Assembly (NCBI GenBank): GCA_039105265.1
Contig: JAPFFF010000003.1
Coordinates: 3,224,001-3,288,000, forward strand
Source: Tritrichomonas musculus
Lineage: Eukaryota; Parabasalia; Tritrichomonadida; Tritrichomonadidae
DNA: 64,000 bases
Direction of reading: 5' to 3'
The position numbers and the translations under genes were made by a program. This document shows, in pieces, positions 49,396 through 59,748 of this stretch. The stretch's first letter is position 1. Each line of letters begins with the position of its first letter. The notes under the pieces are model-generated. The model searched no databases, was not told the origin of the DNA, and was given only the letters and a program-made list of their open reading frames with translations.

Positions 49396-50335
49396 TTAAC
49401 CAGTTACTCGTTTTCTCCTAGTTCGAATGACAACCACCACAACAATAATCTCTGCGATTATCACAAATGCAGCACAGACAGCAGCAAATCTAATAATTGC
49501 AGTTTAATTTGATTTTCTTTTTCTTTATCTTTTGGTTTTTCATTTGAATCATTTATTTCATTTCCATTTGATGCTTCTTCTTTTTCAATTCCATTATCAA
49601 CACTTATATCGCCAAAAGAATAAGTTAGATTTGTTGTAACTTGAGCATAATTATCAATATCTGTTTCAACATCGCATATATCTGGATCAGCATTTATAAC
49701 ATTTTTCGGTTTTTTATATCCATCTCAATAACTTCCTGTTTTTTTATAATTACTTTTGAATTTTCCTATGAATCCTTAATTAAGTCATAATAAATCAAGC
49801 CAACTTGTCCCATATGTATAATTCATACTGGTTTATAGTTATTAAAATTATCATGCGCAACACAAATTGATTCAGTATTCAATGTAATTTCACCAGGAAA
49901 AGAAATCAGTCCTGATGAATTTTCAAAGACATCATATGGAACATTGGCGATATAATTATTATCTTCATAAGTTGCCTCCAATTTTTTCTCTTTAAAATTA
50001 TTATGTTGTTTGATCATTCATTGTTCAAAGTTGAAAATACTCTGTACCAACTAATGAATAATCATTTAGCTTTCATGTGTATATATAAATGAAATCATAT
50101 ATGATTATTCATTAGTTTGCATATGCTGTTTGTATTTTATATTGTGTTGGCAAGCATAATGTGTGATTTAAATCACTCTCAATAATTTCAAAATCAGTTG
50201 TTGTAAAGAGATGATATGAAACTTTATCTTTTATATTGCCAACAAGTCAAATAACAGGTAAAGTTTCGAATTCTTCTTTATCATCAATCTGATTTTGAAT
50301 TTTTTAATTGTTTTAAGAAATGCTTAAGATAAAGA
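49396..50335 (-). pseudogene. Decayed single-pass membrane protein gene (3' part)
   Basis: Reading the minus strand in several frames gives, in order: LVGNIKDKVSYHLFTTTDFE (about 50270-50180, with an in-frame stop just before); an open stretch at 50017-49823 (SSGLISFPGEITLNTESICV); an acidic region (VINADPDICDVETDIDNYAQ at about 49705-49645); and, after one more shift, a membrane segment AAVCAAFVIIAEIIVVVVVI with basic tail RTRRKRVTG and a stop at 49396-49398. Ectodomain, acidic stalk, membrane anchor and short basic tail are the layout of trichomonad surface proteins such as BspA types, though no LRR is visible. Stops and frame changes show it is dead. A 17-bp inverted repeat (50049-50065 / 50101-50117) interrupts it. 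Related debris occurs at 57655-57790. Confidence 0.65.
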
Positions 50336-50373
50336 CTAATACTAATACTTAAAATCGAATAATTCGTTTATTA

Positions 50374-50497
50374 TTTTTTTCCTTAAACTAGAATTAATTA
50401 GTTGTGGAGTACGATAGAAACTTTTTCAGAGTATAAACCATTTAAAAAGGGCTTATCGTACTCCCGACTAATTAATTCTAGTTTAAGGGAAAAAAAA
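50374..50497. repeat. Long hairpin (43-44 bp arms)
   Basis: Left arm 50374-50416 and right arm 50454-50497 are inverted copies containing CTTAAACTAGAATTAATTAG and GAGTACGATA, with three or four differences. The loop is about 37 bp. The motif GGTACGATA recurs at about 50567, so the structure may be one end of a larger element. Confidence 0.8.
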
Positions 50498-51028
50498 AAA
50501 AAATGAGTAGCTAATTATGCAAAAGTGTAAAAAAGTATCAAACTATTATTTTCTGAGGTACGATAAAGGCCAATTTTGACCTTAACTGCTGGTCGGCAAA
50601 TCTGATTTCTCAAAATATTTATAACTTAATTAAGTATGACAAACATCTTTTTGAGGCGATAAAGACCCAATAATTGACTCTTTTTGAGTCAAAAAAACGC
50701 TTTGGAAAGTGCCCTATAGTGATAGGGGGTTTCTGACAAGGTGTTGGGAGGTCAAAAAAGTGCCAAAAATAAGGTGTTTGAGGGGATTTATGACCGAAGG
50801 TCTGAAATCACAGCAAACGTATACAACTTTTTTTTTGCCCTTCCGAAAATTTTGAATAATTTATTTCATATTTGAAAGCATTCAAAATTTTCTTTTGCTA
50901 AAAAGCTTTATATATAATTTATAATTTATATTATATGAAGTTAATATTATTTAAATTTGGTTTGATTGTTTATGATTGCATAAAAATAAAATTTAATTCA
51001 AAATTAAATAAGATAATAGGGTAGATAT
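50498..51028. other. Non-coding stretch with a GC-richer island
   Basis: No gene. From about 50560 to 50840 the sequence is clearly less AT-rich than its surroundings and includes a small hairpin (CCCTATAGTGATAGGGG near 50712-50728). It could be part of an element or a structured RNA; neither can be shown. Confidence 0.5.
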
Positions 51029-51146
51029 AAAAAAGGACATTTTTCTCTACCTTTTACAGCATTCAATTTTGAATTATTCTAAGAAAAAAAATCTATAAGT
51101 TCACACCAATTTGAATATCGTAAAAAGTAGTGGAAAATGTCCTTTA
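51029..51146. repeat. Short foldback element (about 118 bp)
   Basis: Inverted arms of about 26 bp: AAAAGGACATTTTTCTCTAC (left) against AAAGGACATTTTCCACTAC (right, inverted), both continuing TTTTAC. Probably the ends of a very short miniature element. Confidence 0.7.
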
Positions 51147-51533
51147 TTCAATCGATCGATAATAGCTAATCTTTAAATATCATACTTTTTCAGAAGATTA
51201 AAACAAATAAGACTTGAATTTTTAAGATATTTTTCAAAATGATTGAAAATAAAAATGATCGCATTTGAAAAACATATGCGAACGAATAATATTATTTAAT
51301 ATGATTGTTCTTCTGATTAAATGCTATTACAAATCAATTTTTCTAGAATAATTAAAAAAAAAAAAAAAAAAGATATTTATCATTCAATTGGAATTGTCAA
51401 TTTAAGCAAATACAAATGCGTAATGAATAAAAATATGTATTATAGTGCATTTATCAATAGAAATAAAATCCAAACATTTATTATAAAAATATCGATTCAA
51501 CAAAAAAAAGCATAAAATTCAAGGGCAGGTTTT
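51147..51533. other. Intergenic region
   Basis: About 390 bp, AT-rich. A 64-codon plus-strand frame at 51321-51515 contains a poly-A-encoded lysine run and is not credible. Confidence 0.6.
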
Positions 51534-51851
51534 TTAACGATTGAACTCAACACAAACAAACTTTCCCGCTGCTTCAAGTTCTTCTGCGTTATTATCAAAC
51601 CATTTTACAATTAATGCTTTTCGCCTTGAAAAATTCCTTGGAAAGGGGATTTGTGTGAGCTTGCTTAAAACAGTAGCAAGAGATAATAAAGAGTTTCTAG
51701 AAATTGAATCAAAAGAATTTTCGCCCATTATTGATTCAATAATTGCTAGCCCTCGGCTATTTTTAACCTCAAAATCACCAAGAAGGTTTTGGGCAACATC
51801 TTTCTCAGTGGCATGTCTTCTGGATATCTTCTTATCTGTTTTTAATGTCAT
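51534..51851 (-). CDS. Small conserved-looking protein (105 aa), function unknown
   Basis: A compact basic/hydrophobic protein with predicted helices: SRRHATEKDVAQNLL near the start, RGLAIIESIMGENSF, SISRNSLLSLATVLSKLTQI, and an aromatic basic segment RRKALIVKWFDNNAEELE near residue 80. The last resembles a helix in short trichomonad proteins that I cannot name. The amino-acid composition is balanced rather than low complexity, which favours a real gene. The overlapping plus-strand frame (51541-51864) is a shadow: it is S-rich and lacks a plausible start context. No domain assigned. Confidence 0.6.
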   Translation of the reverse strand: MTLKTDKKISRRHATEKDVAQNLLGDFEVKNSRGLAIIESIMGENSFDSISRNSLLSLATVLSKLTQIPFPRNFSRRKALIVKWFDNNAEELEAAGKFVCVEFNR

Positions 51852-52633
51852 ATTTTCTTCCTAATAAAATTTAAATCGAAAAAAACTGTGAATATGATTC
51901 AATTTATTATCAATTAAAATTTTCATTTTATCTAAATAATTATGAATAATTTTCATTTAATTTTAATGAAAAAAATTATTATATAATATATTACTTATAT
52001 TTTATCAATAATAAAAAACATTTTGTAATGTAAATAAAGTATACCTAGATTATTTTTTTATATTAAATTCTGAAGAAAAAAATACAGTTTAATTCATTCC
52101 CTTCAATTTCAAATTTTGATAAAAAAAAGATGGGTTCAGACTTGAAATAACGTATTTTTTTCATTTTAAAATAAATCTATCTTATTATATTTTCATTTTT
52201 TTAATAAACGTATTTGAAGAATAAAATAGTTATATATTTCTTTATATTTTAATCGATCATTTATCTAAAAAGAAAGATCTAATACATTTATCTATTCATT
52301 TAAAAATTTATCATTTTCAGATTATATTCATAATATAAAATAATATATAAATTAAACAACTTATTATTTTATTATATTTTCGAAATATTGTTTATTAACC
52401 GAGATAAATGTATAAAATATCAAAAAAAGGGAGAAATTTGTTTTTGTTTTTTCTCTTTGAATCTTGGATATATTTATATGTATAAGCATTTTAAAAGTAT
52501 TTAATTCTTTAATTTAATATAATTAATTAATCTATTCTAAATTTTAGCGATTTAATTTTAAGATATAAACATTATTTTTTTTTTTTTTTTTTTGAAAATA
52601 ATATTCTCAAAAAGTTATTTTTTAAGTTTATTA

Positions 52634-52910
52634 TACCGTAATTCAAATAATCTCAGACATAAAGAAAAATTCTCAGACATTTTTGAGAAAACTCACTGAA
52701 AGACTTTCAATTTTTTTCAAAAAACTTTCAAAATTTCTACTTTTTCAATGAAAAATAAAAAGGTCAAATATCATTATCTATTCAAATCATTGAACAAATA
52801 TACTCTTAAAATAATTCTATAGATTGAATAAATTCTTTCAAATAATTAAAAGTTTCCTCAAAAATGTCTGAGATTAATTGAATATATCTGAGATTTTTGG
52901 AATTACGGTA
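52634..52910. mobile_element. 277-bp TA-flanked MITE
   Basis: Terminal inverted repeats begin TACCGTAATTC and run, with gaps and mismatches, for about 55 bp through AATCTCAGACAT and CTCAGACATTTTTGAG on both sides. A TA dinucleotide flanks each end (52632-52633 and 52911-52912). TA duplication points to the Tc1/mariner group. No ORF. Confidence 0.75.
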
Positions 52911-53039
52911 TAATTAATGTTGAAAATTTGAGGGAAAAGGACTATATATAATAATTCATTTCGATGTTTTGAAAAAAATACTCAAAATCCATTTATTTCC
53001 AGATAATTAGAGCAACTACAATATTGTTAATTAGTTTTA

Positions 53040-53389
53040 AGGTTCTCCTTCCCAAAAAAAATGTAAATCATTCAATATTGAATTAACTCATAGAATAAAT
53101 AATTCAATAAAGCATTTTTCGGAAAAAGTTTTGGTGAAAATTTAAAAAAATATGGCCTCAACGATTAAATCTTATTTCATTCAAAATTTTTCTGATTTTT
53201 AAATTCGATGATTTCTATCTGTAAAAAAACAAAATCGATAAGATTCCATAAAAATATTTTTATTCAATCATTTAAAATATATATCTATATAAATTTCATA
53301 TTTTAATTCATTTTTAAAAACGATATTTATGTATATTTTATTTGTGAAATCTCATTGAATTTAATCTTTTGAATTTGAAAGGAGAACCT
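53040..53389. mobile_element. 350-bp TA-flanked MITE
   Basis: Inverted ends AGGTTCTCCTT (53040-53050 and complement at 53379-53389) with TA on both sides (53038-53039 and 53390-53391). Only the first 11 bp of the ends match well. No ORF. Confidence 0.65.
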
Positions 53390-53428
53390 TAAATGAGTTT
53401 TCAGAAGTTTCAAATAGAATGATAAATA

Positions 53429-53713
53429 CAGTATAGTAAAAAAATATGAAAACGTAAAAATATTATTCAAAAAGTTGGAAAACAAGCTTTTTCATAATAA
53501 ACACTCAATTTTTTTGAGTAAATATTGTTTTATCGTCATTTGAAAAAGTAGCTTTTCCAGCTTTTTGAATTTTACGAAAAAGTTCGAAAATCCATTTTTT
53601 CAAATGACGATAAAAAGAATTAGCCAAGCAAATTTGGCCTTATTTCTTTGAAAAAGTGTATTTTCCAACTTTTTTAGTATTTTTTGACGATTTCATATTT
53701 TTTTACTATACTG
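53429..53713. mobile_element. 285-bp TA-flanked MITE with mariner-like ends
   Basis: The outer 23 bp are perfect inverted repeats starting CAGTATAGTAAAAAAATATG; weaker similarity continues to about 60 bp (AAAAAGTTGGAAAA on both sides). TA flanks each end (53427-53428 and 53714-53715). A second inner inverted repeat (TTTTATCGTCATTTGAAAAA at about 53528 and its complement near 53597-53617) makes it nested. A CAGT start with TA target is typical of Tc1/mariner. No ORF. Confidence 0.8.
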
Positions 53714-54330
53714 TACTAAATTTCTCTCAAAATTTTGAATGATATTCCTTTCAATTTTATATTTTAAGATTAAAATATGATTATCTTTTAATATAAATAA
53801 ATATATAATAATTGTATCGGTATAATTAAAGAAAATCTTATATAATTAAACATATCATAATATGATTAAATAAAAAACCTATTAAGTCCCAAAAAGTCCC
53901 AGCATATTGAGTCGGGACCCATCTTAAAAAAATGAAAAAAAGTATGGTTTGTAATTGTTCAATCTCAATGAAGTTAACATAATTTCTGTGAAATAAGCAA
54001 CTTCGTTAAATATTTAAAAACAAGATATCTTAATTAATTTTCAAAATAAATTGAATTTGGTATTGCATTTTTATGCAATGATATTAGAAGATTTATAATC
54101 TGCCAAGAATTTTCAATTTTACTCCATATTTAACAAAAAAAAGAATTTTAATTTTTTGATAAGTCCAATCATTTTCCATAAGAATAATATATATTTATCA
54201 ATATCATGAATAATGCTTATATTAAAATTATAAAACAGAAAAACCAAGCGAATTTCGATATATTGGCAATCGTAATTGCCAAAATAAGTTATGGTCAAAA
54301 TAAGGCCAAATAAACTTTTAGAAACAATGA

Positions 54331-56621
54331 ATGACTGCAAAAATCGTTAAAATGAGTTTAACAGGCATTGAAAATCCAATTGGATATGATACAAATTCAC
54401 TTTCTTTTTCATGGATAGTTGAAAGAGCCAAATCTAAATTTCAAAAATCAGCAAGATTAATAATCTCAACCGATTCCGAATGTAATATTAATAAAAAAGA
54501 TCAATTAATTCATGATTCAGGCGAATCGACCGAAATTAATTCAATTGATTATGATCCAAAATTAGTTACAAAAGCAATTTTAAAACCAAGAACTCGATAT
54601 TACTGGAAAGTTTTTGTTACAACAGATCTTGATGAATTAATCGAATCCCCTGTTAGTTTTTTTGAAACATCTAAACTTACCGAATCATGGACAGCCAAAT
54701 GGATATCTACCAAAAAAGTTGGTAATACAACTCCTCTCTACATTCGCAAAACGTTTACAATTCCAGATTCAAAGAAATTGAAGGATGCTCGAATATATTC
54801 AATAGGATTATGACTTTATGAAATTTACATAAACGGTCAAAAACCAAACGAAAACGAATATTTTTTACCATCAAACAACAACTACCTATTATGGCTTCAA
54901 TATCAGACTTTTGACGTTACATCTCTTGTTCGACCAAATAACAACACAATTAGTGTTTTACTTGGTGACGGTTGGGCACGAGGAAGATTTGGATTTCAAT
55001 TAAGTGCAGCCAATTTTGGTCTCAAAAAGAGAGGAAAAGGCACTGATCAAGCTTCAAAATGTTACGAATTTCTTTTTGAATTGCATTTAATTTATGACGA
55101 TGGAACGATAGAAGTAATTAATACAGACAAAACGTGGAAATGTCACAAGAGCCACATTTTGATAGACAACATTTATGACGGTGAATATCAAGATATGAAT
55201 TTGTACATTGAAAACTGGAATCAATTTGAATGTGAATTAAAACGATTGGAAAAATTGTAATGAAATTAAAGGAAAACATCATGAAAGACAAGTTCCACGT
55301 TTTTCTGTTCCTGTTGTTATTAAAGAACGACTCAAACCACAAAAAATATTGAAAACAGAAAAAGGAGAAACAATAATTGACATAGGTCAAAATATGACAG
55401 GTTGGGATTGAAATTAAAAACAAAGCATCGAAAGATTTTAAAGTCATCATTGAACATGGAGAAATTTTATTTGAAGGAAATTTTAATAATGAAAATAATC
55501 GAAGTGCACTTGAACAGTTTTGTTATATTTCGAATGGAAATGAAACTGTTGTTCATCCACATTTTACTTATTTTGGCTTTCGTTATGCACGACTCACAAA
55601 TTGGGAAAGACCAGTTGAACTTGATGATTTTGTTTATTCAGATCTTGAAATTACAGGAAAACATGAAACAGGAGATGATCTTGTTAATCAACTCATTTCA
55701 AATAGCTTGTGGAGTCAAAAGGACAACTTTTTAGATGTCCCAACAGATTGTCCTCAACGTGATGAACGTTTTGGATGGACAGGTGATGCACAAATATTCT
55801 ATAAAACCGCCATGTTTAATATGAATTGTTATGCATTCAATCGTAAATATATGAAAGATTTATATTTACATCAAATTCGTGATAATGGAGTTCCACCTCT
55901 TTGGTGTCCTGAATTTATGACATGTGAAGAAATTGCACGTTTTTTGCCAGCTGATGGAATGATTGCATGGAGTGATGCAGCTACGATTATTCCTTGGAAT
56001 GTCTATTTAATGACTGGTAAGGAACAAATACTTCACGAACAATACGACGGAATGAAAAAATGGGTCGATATCATGAGTGAGAATATTAATAAAGATGGTC
56101 TTTATAATATAAATCAACAGCAATTTTGTGATTCAACAAGAACCGTTGGAGGTACAGAAAACACATTCATATGTACAACTTATTATTACATCTCATTAAC
56201 ATTGACTTATAAAGCTGCCAAAATTCTCGGTAAAAATGAAGATTACGAGAAGTATCATAATCTCGCAGTTAAAACATTGGCAAACATAAGAGATGAATAT
56301 TTCACACCAAGAGGAAGATGTGCAATTCAAACACAAACATCCCTTTCTTTGGCAATCATTTATGATTTGCAGCCTGAAGGAAAGATGGATGTTTCACTTG
56401 GAAGTCTTTATGAATTGCTTTATAATAACGATTATCATCTCAGCACTGGATTCATTGGGACACAAATCCTTTGTAGAGCTTTCTCAAAAGCTGGTGACAA
56501 TTATGACGCTGTGAAAACATTCCTTCAAAAAGATTATCCTGGTTTGCTTTATCCTGTCACACAAGGAGCAACTTCAATGTGGGAAAGATGGAATTCTTTG
56601 CAAAGAATTCTCATGGGATGA
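54331..56621 (+). pseudogene. Broken alpha-L-rhamnosidase (GH78) gene
   Basis: Translation in successive frames gives a GH78-like protein: N-terminal fibronectin-like domain (LTGIENPIGYDTNSLSFSW, with LKPRTRYYWKVFV), the carbohydrate-binding-like region (YEIYINGQKPNE, LLGDGWARGRFG), the linker motif IDIGQNMTGW, and the catalytic (alpha/alpha)6 barrel with DVPTDCPQRDERFGWTGDAQ and GATSMWERWNS. Disruptions: an in-frame TGA at 54811-54813; a frameshift near 55253 (stop TAA 55258); another near 55406; truncation near 56610, so the C-terminal beta domain is missing. GH78 would release rhamnose from glycans. The gene is probably of bacterial origin, as with many glycosidases in gut protists. Several independent lesions make sequencing error unlikely. 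Confidence 0.9.
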
Positions 56622-56835
56622 ACTTAGTAGGGTCTGTAGCAATCTTGGAAAACAATTTAGTTAATCTGATTTCGAAAATCAATGCAAATTAGAATTTGGA
56701 CAAAAGAAAAAAAAACTTGAATATTGGGAATTTTATAAATTTATCAGTGGAGAAACTCTCGATAAAGACAGCCTTGATGCTGATCCATATGAAGGAAAAC
56801 TTCCAGCAAAATCAAAATGCTGTCTTTTGATTTAA
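56602..56835 (+). pseudogene. 3' relic of a CAAX-tailed protein gene
   Basis: Directly overlapping the truncated end of the rhamnosidase relic, frame 56614 reads WDELSRVCSNLGKQFS, a stop (TAA), then SDFENQCKLEFGQKKKK, YWEFYKFISGETLDKDSL and a C-terminus KSKCCLLI. CLLI is a good CAAX prenylation box with an extra cysteine before it. The helix-loop character (ELxxxCxxLGKQFSxxDFE) recalls an EF-hand-like or helical C-terminal domain; I cannot name the family. An internal stop and missing 5' end show it is dead. Confidence 0.5.
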
Positions 56836-56921
56836 GTAATTTTGAAATATATTTCTTTTTTATTTTCTATCACAGAAAAAATAAAAGAGATCTGATCAAA
56901 TTGATACCAAATTTATGCATC

Positions 56922-56955
<34 letters not shown>

Positions 56956-58206
56956 ACTTTTTAAATCATTGTAAAATATAATTTTGATTTTTGCAATTCT
57001 GAAACGATTAAATGTTTAGCAAATATTTATAATATTTTGAACTTATATAATCCATTATTCTTATTATATCTCATTTGTTTGAAGTCCTGAATATAATTGA
57101 GAATCAATTAGTATAAATTGTCTGCAAACTCTTTTTTTTTTTTTTTTTTTTCAATTTGTTGAAAGCCAAAAGTTGGTGATTTTAGGACTTACAAAAAAAA
57201 ATTAATGTAATATTTTAAATTTTTATCATGTGTATAATTATTTGTTGCTATTTATAACCTGTTTGGTTTATTAGATATATTATCATTATTTGAATACCTT
57301 GTTTATTTTATATCAAAACTCCCGACTTTTTGATATAAAATCACAATTATTAATTCTGAGGTAATAGAAATGTATTCAATTTTTTCAATATATTTGAAAA
57401 CTGATCATTTTTATATCCTTTTTAATTTTTACCAAGGCTAAATAGGGTATCAAGGGAAACTGAGGTCTGACATAGGAGGGTAATAATAAGTAAAAATAAA
57501 TTGATTTTTTATTATTAATTGAACTACTTTTTCGAGGCTCAATTGATCGATTTTGGATTGGCTCGCATCGACGAAATGAGAAGTACAACACTATCAAAAG
57601 GTGTTAGCACGTTTGCCTACATATCGCGCTTTTCAACGACCTTCTCAATTTAATTCGGTTTGCATCTCATACAAGCATAATGTGTGAATTTTTAAATCAC
57701 TTTCAATTATTTCAAAATCAATTGTTGTTAGGAGAAGATATGAAACTTTATCTTTATAATTTCCAACAAGTCGAATAACAGGTAATTTTATGAGATGCAA
57801 AGTATTTTAAAATTATATTAAAAATAATGGTTGTATTTGAAGCAAATGACGACTTACAAGACGTTTTCAGTTGCCTCGAGTTGTAAAAACTTAGAAACAT
57901 CAAGAAGGAGAATCTTTGATGTTGCAGCTGCCAGTTCAATATTAGATTAGTATTGAATTTTAAGAAAAAAAAAAAACTTACTTACTTGTCAGAATGATTA
58001 GAGCTCATCAAAGTGCAATGAAAGGTTCTCTTCAAAACTTCGATGAAAAGCGCATAGCCATTTTTTTCTGCTTCATCCTACAATATATTCATATGAAATG
58101 CTCTGGCTGTTTTGAAACCTTTTCAAAGCAATTAAAAAAAAAAAAAAGATATTGAAATTAGTTCTTTTTACTCCTTCAGAATAAATAAATAATAAATAAA
58201 AAAAAA
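56836..58206. other. Gene-free region with poly-T runs, hairpin and protein-family debris
   Basis: Contains T runs of about 28-30 nt (near 56925-56954) and 20 nt (57131-57150), and a 14-bp-stem hairpin around 57309-57345 (ATTTTATATCAAAA, loop, complement). The fragment at 57655-57790 is described separately. The 70-codon minus-strand frame at 57385-57597 is not recognised; its RPQFPLIPYLALVKIKKD end looks protein-like, so it may be further debris. Confidence 0.55.
57655..57790 (-). pseudogene. Fragment related to the decayed membrane protein at 49396-50335
   Basis: The minus strand reads LPVIRLVGNYKDKVSYLLLT then TIDFEIIESDLKIHTLCL. This matches the segment LPVI-stop-LVGNIKDKVSYHLF then TTDFEIIESDLNHTLCL near 50150-50290 at both DNA and protein level. 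No start or complete frame. Evidence that this unnamed family is multicopy. Confidence 0.7.
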
Positions 58207-59748
58207 TTAATCACTATCAGATAATGCTTCTGCTATGTTCCATCCTAGTTTGTAGAAATTTCCAAAAATTGGGATGCAATCTGCAACTCGAAAATGTTTA
58301 TTTTTGGCTTCAAGATAATTGAACTTCGTTTGCATTTTCTTGATTATTTGGTCGTTTCTTTCTTGAACTTCAGCAATGTAGTTTTCATAATTCTCTTTTT
58401 GTTCATCATATTGAAGTTTCATATCTTTGATCTTTTCTTCTGACTCCCTGATTTTCTCTTGAAGTTGGCTACTTTGTTCTTGATATAATAACAAATTTTC
58501 TTGCGATTCATTTTCAACTTGAGTGATTCGTTCTCTTAATTCACGATTATTTCGATTCATTTCTTTTAATAATTGTTCATCTTTCTTGATCTTAATTAAA
58601 CTTGTTAATTGCTTTGTAAGGCTATTTATATTTTTGTCAATATCAAATTTAATATCCATCTTTGACAATTGTTCAACTTTGCCAATGAATTCAAAAATGC
58701 TCTTTAAATATTGAATTTGATGAATAATGTCTTCATATTGTTCTGGATGAACGATGTGTGTTTGAATAGTTCTCATGAAGGCATCGATCGTTTTTGAATT
58801 GTCGCGTTCCAACAATTTATTTCGGAAATTTTCCCATCCAGACAATTCTTCTTCGTTTTGTTCTATTGAAAAAGCTTCTTCGATTTTGCCTGTCAAATCA
58901 TAAATGATGTTTTCAATTTTTGGAATGGCTTGAATAATTTTTATTAAATAACCCAGTGATTCGTCATTCAAGATGACTTTATGATGAGGATTTTCAACAT
59001 AGCACTCATTCAAAAATCGATAAATTTTTTCTTTATCTGCAAAATTATATTCTTGGCCAATTTCATCTTCTGATGGTTCTGGGAAACTGAAAGTACGACG
59101 ATCGATTTCATCTAAAAAGAATTGACACATCCTTTTTGCTAAATCGCTTGAACTTCTTTTAATAAAACTTTCAAGTGATACCTTAATTGATTTTTTAGGT
59201 TTCGAAATCACAAGTCCTAAACATTGTTTTAATTCTTCTTCATTTGGAATCATATCGGTCAAATATTGAAGGTTTGCTATAAAATCTTTTCCTCGTCCTC
59301 CTGAAACATCTGTTTCGTTACCTGAAATAACTAATAAAATAGATATTTTACATGGCGAAGAAAATAATTCATTCGTAGCAAATGAATTAATAATATCTTG
59401 TTTTGATTTTCGACTATCATTAAAGCCTGGAGGATCACAGATCAATACATTACGTACTCTATCATAAATGATATTTGGAACTGTCGTTTTTGAATTAAAA
59501 TCATCACCCATTGGAAATATTTCTTCTTCGGATGTAAGAATTATATCTTCGATATCATTTTTTGAAACCAAAAGATTTCGGCCAATAATTAAATTTGACA
59601 ATGTGCTTTTACCATTGCCAGTTGTTCCAATAAGAATCAATCTATGTTTGCAATCGTGCTGTAGAAAATTTTGCTTGATAGTTGAATCCGTTTTCTCTAT
59701 CTTTTCTGAGATTTCTTCAATCGTTGTTTTATGTAAACGACTTGACAT
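58207..59748 (-). CDS. AIG1-type (GIMAP-like) GTPase, palindrome copy A
   Basis: 513 aa. A G domain of the AIG1/TRAFAC type: P-loop GTTGNGKST (about 37-45), switch threonines in SKTTVPN (about 82-88), DPPGFNDSR (G3, about 100-108) and VISKPKKS, followed by an alpha-helical region and a coiled coil (about 395-470). AIG1 GTPases form membrane scaffolds; parabasalids have many. Residues 1-463 are identical to copy B (60032-61570) on the other strand. The tails differ: this copy ends with a hydrophobic stretch VADCIPIFGNFYKLGWNIAE, which may bind membrane. An Inr-like TCATT lies about 19 nt upstream. Together the two genes fill the arms of a 3-kb palindrome. Confidence 0.92.
   Translation of the reverse strand: MSSRLHKTTIEEISEKIEKTDSTIKQNFLQHDCKHRLILIGTTGNGKSTLSNLIIGRNLLVSKNDIEDIILTSEEEIFPMGDDFNSKTTVPNIIYDRVRNVLICDPPGFNDSRKSKQDIINSFATNELFSSPCKISILLVISGNETDVSGGRGKDFIANLQYLTDMIPNEEELKQCLGLVISKPKKSIKVSLESFIKRSSSDLAKRMCQFFLDEIDRRTFSFPEPSEDEIGQEYNFADKEKIYRFLNECYVENPHHKVILNDESLGYLIKIIQAIPKIENIIYDLTGKIEEAFSIEQNEEELSGWENFRNKLLERDNSKTIDAFMRTIQTHIVHPEQYEDIIHQIQYLKSIFEFIGKVEQLSKMDIKFDIDKNINSLTKQLTSLIKIKKDEQLLKEMNRNNRELRERITQVENESQENLLLYQEQSSQLQEKIRESEEKIKDMKLQYDEQKENYENYIAEVQERNDQIIKKMQTKFNYLEAKNKHFRVADCIPIFGNFYKLGWNIAEALSDSD

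Larger units (their letters stand above)
51852..54330. other. Gene-free AT-rich region with a cluster of miniature transposons
   Basis: 2.5 kb without genes. It contains three TA-flanked inverted-repeat elements (52634-52910, 53040-53389, 53429-53713). The 73-codon minus-strand frame at 54119-54340 is hydrophobic, overlaps the next gene and is not supported. Confidence 0.65.

Noticed and set aside
55707-56621. A stand-alone 304-aa gene for the rhamnosidase catalytic domain
   Set aside because: The frame opens without an ATG and is preceded by the matching N-terminal parts of the same protein in two other frames, so it is part of a broken gene.
57541-57650. Possible second tRNA (GC-richer patch with short stems)
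   Set aside because: No box B (GGTTCRANNCC) and no cloverleaf could be folded.
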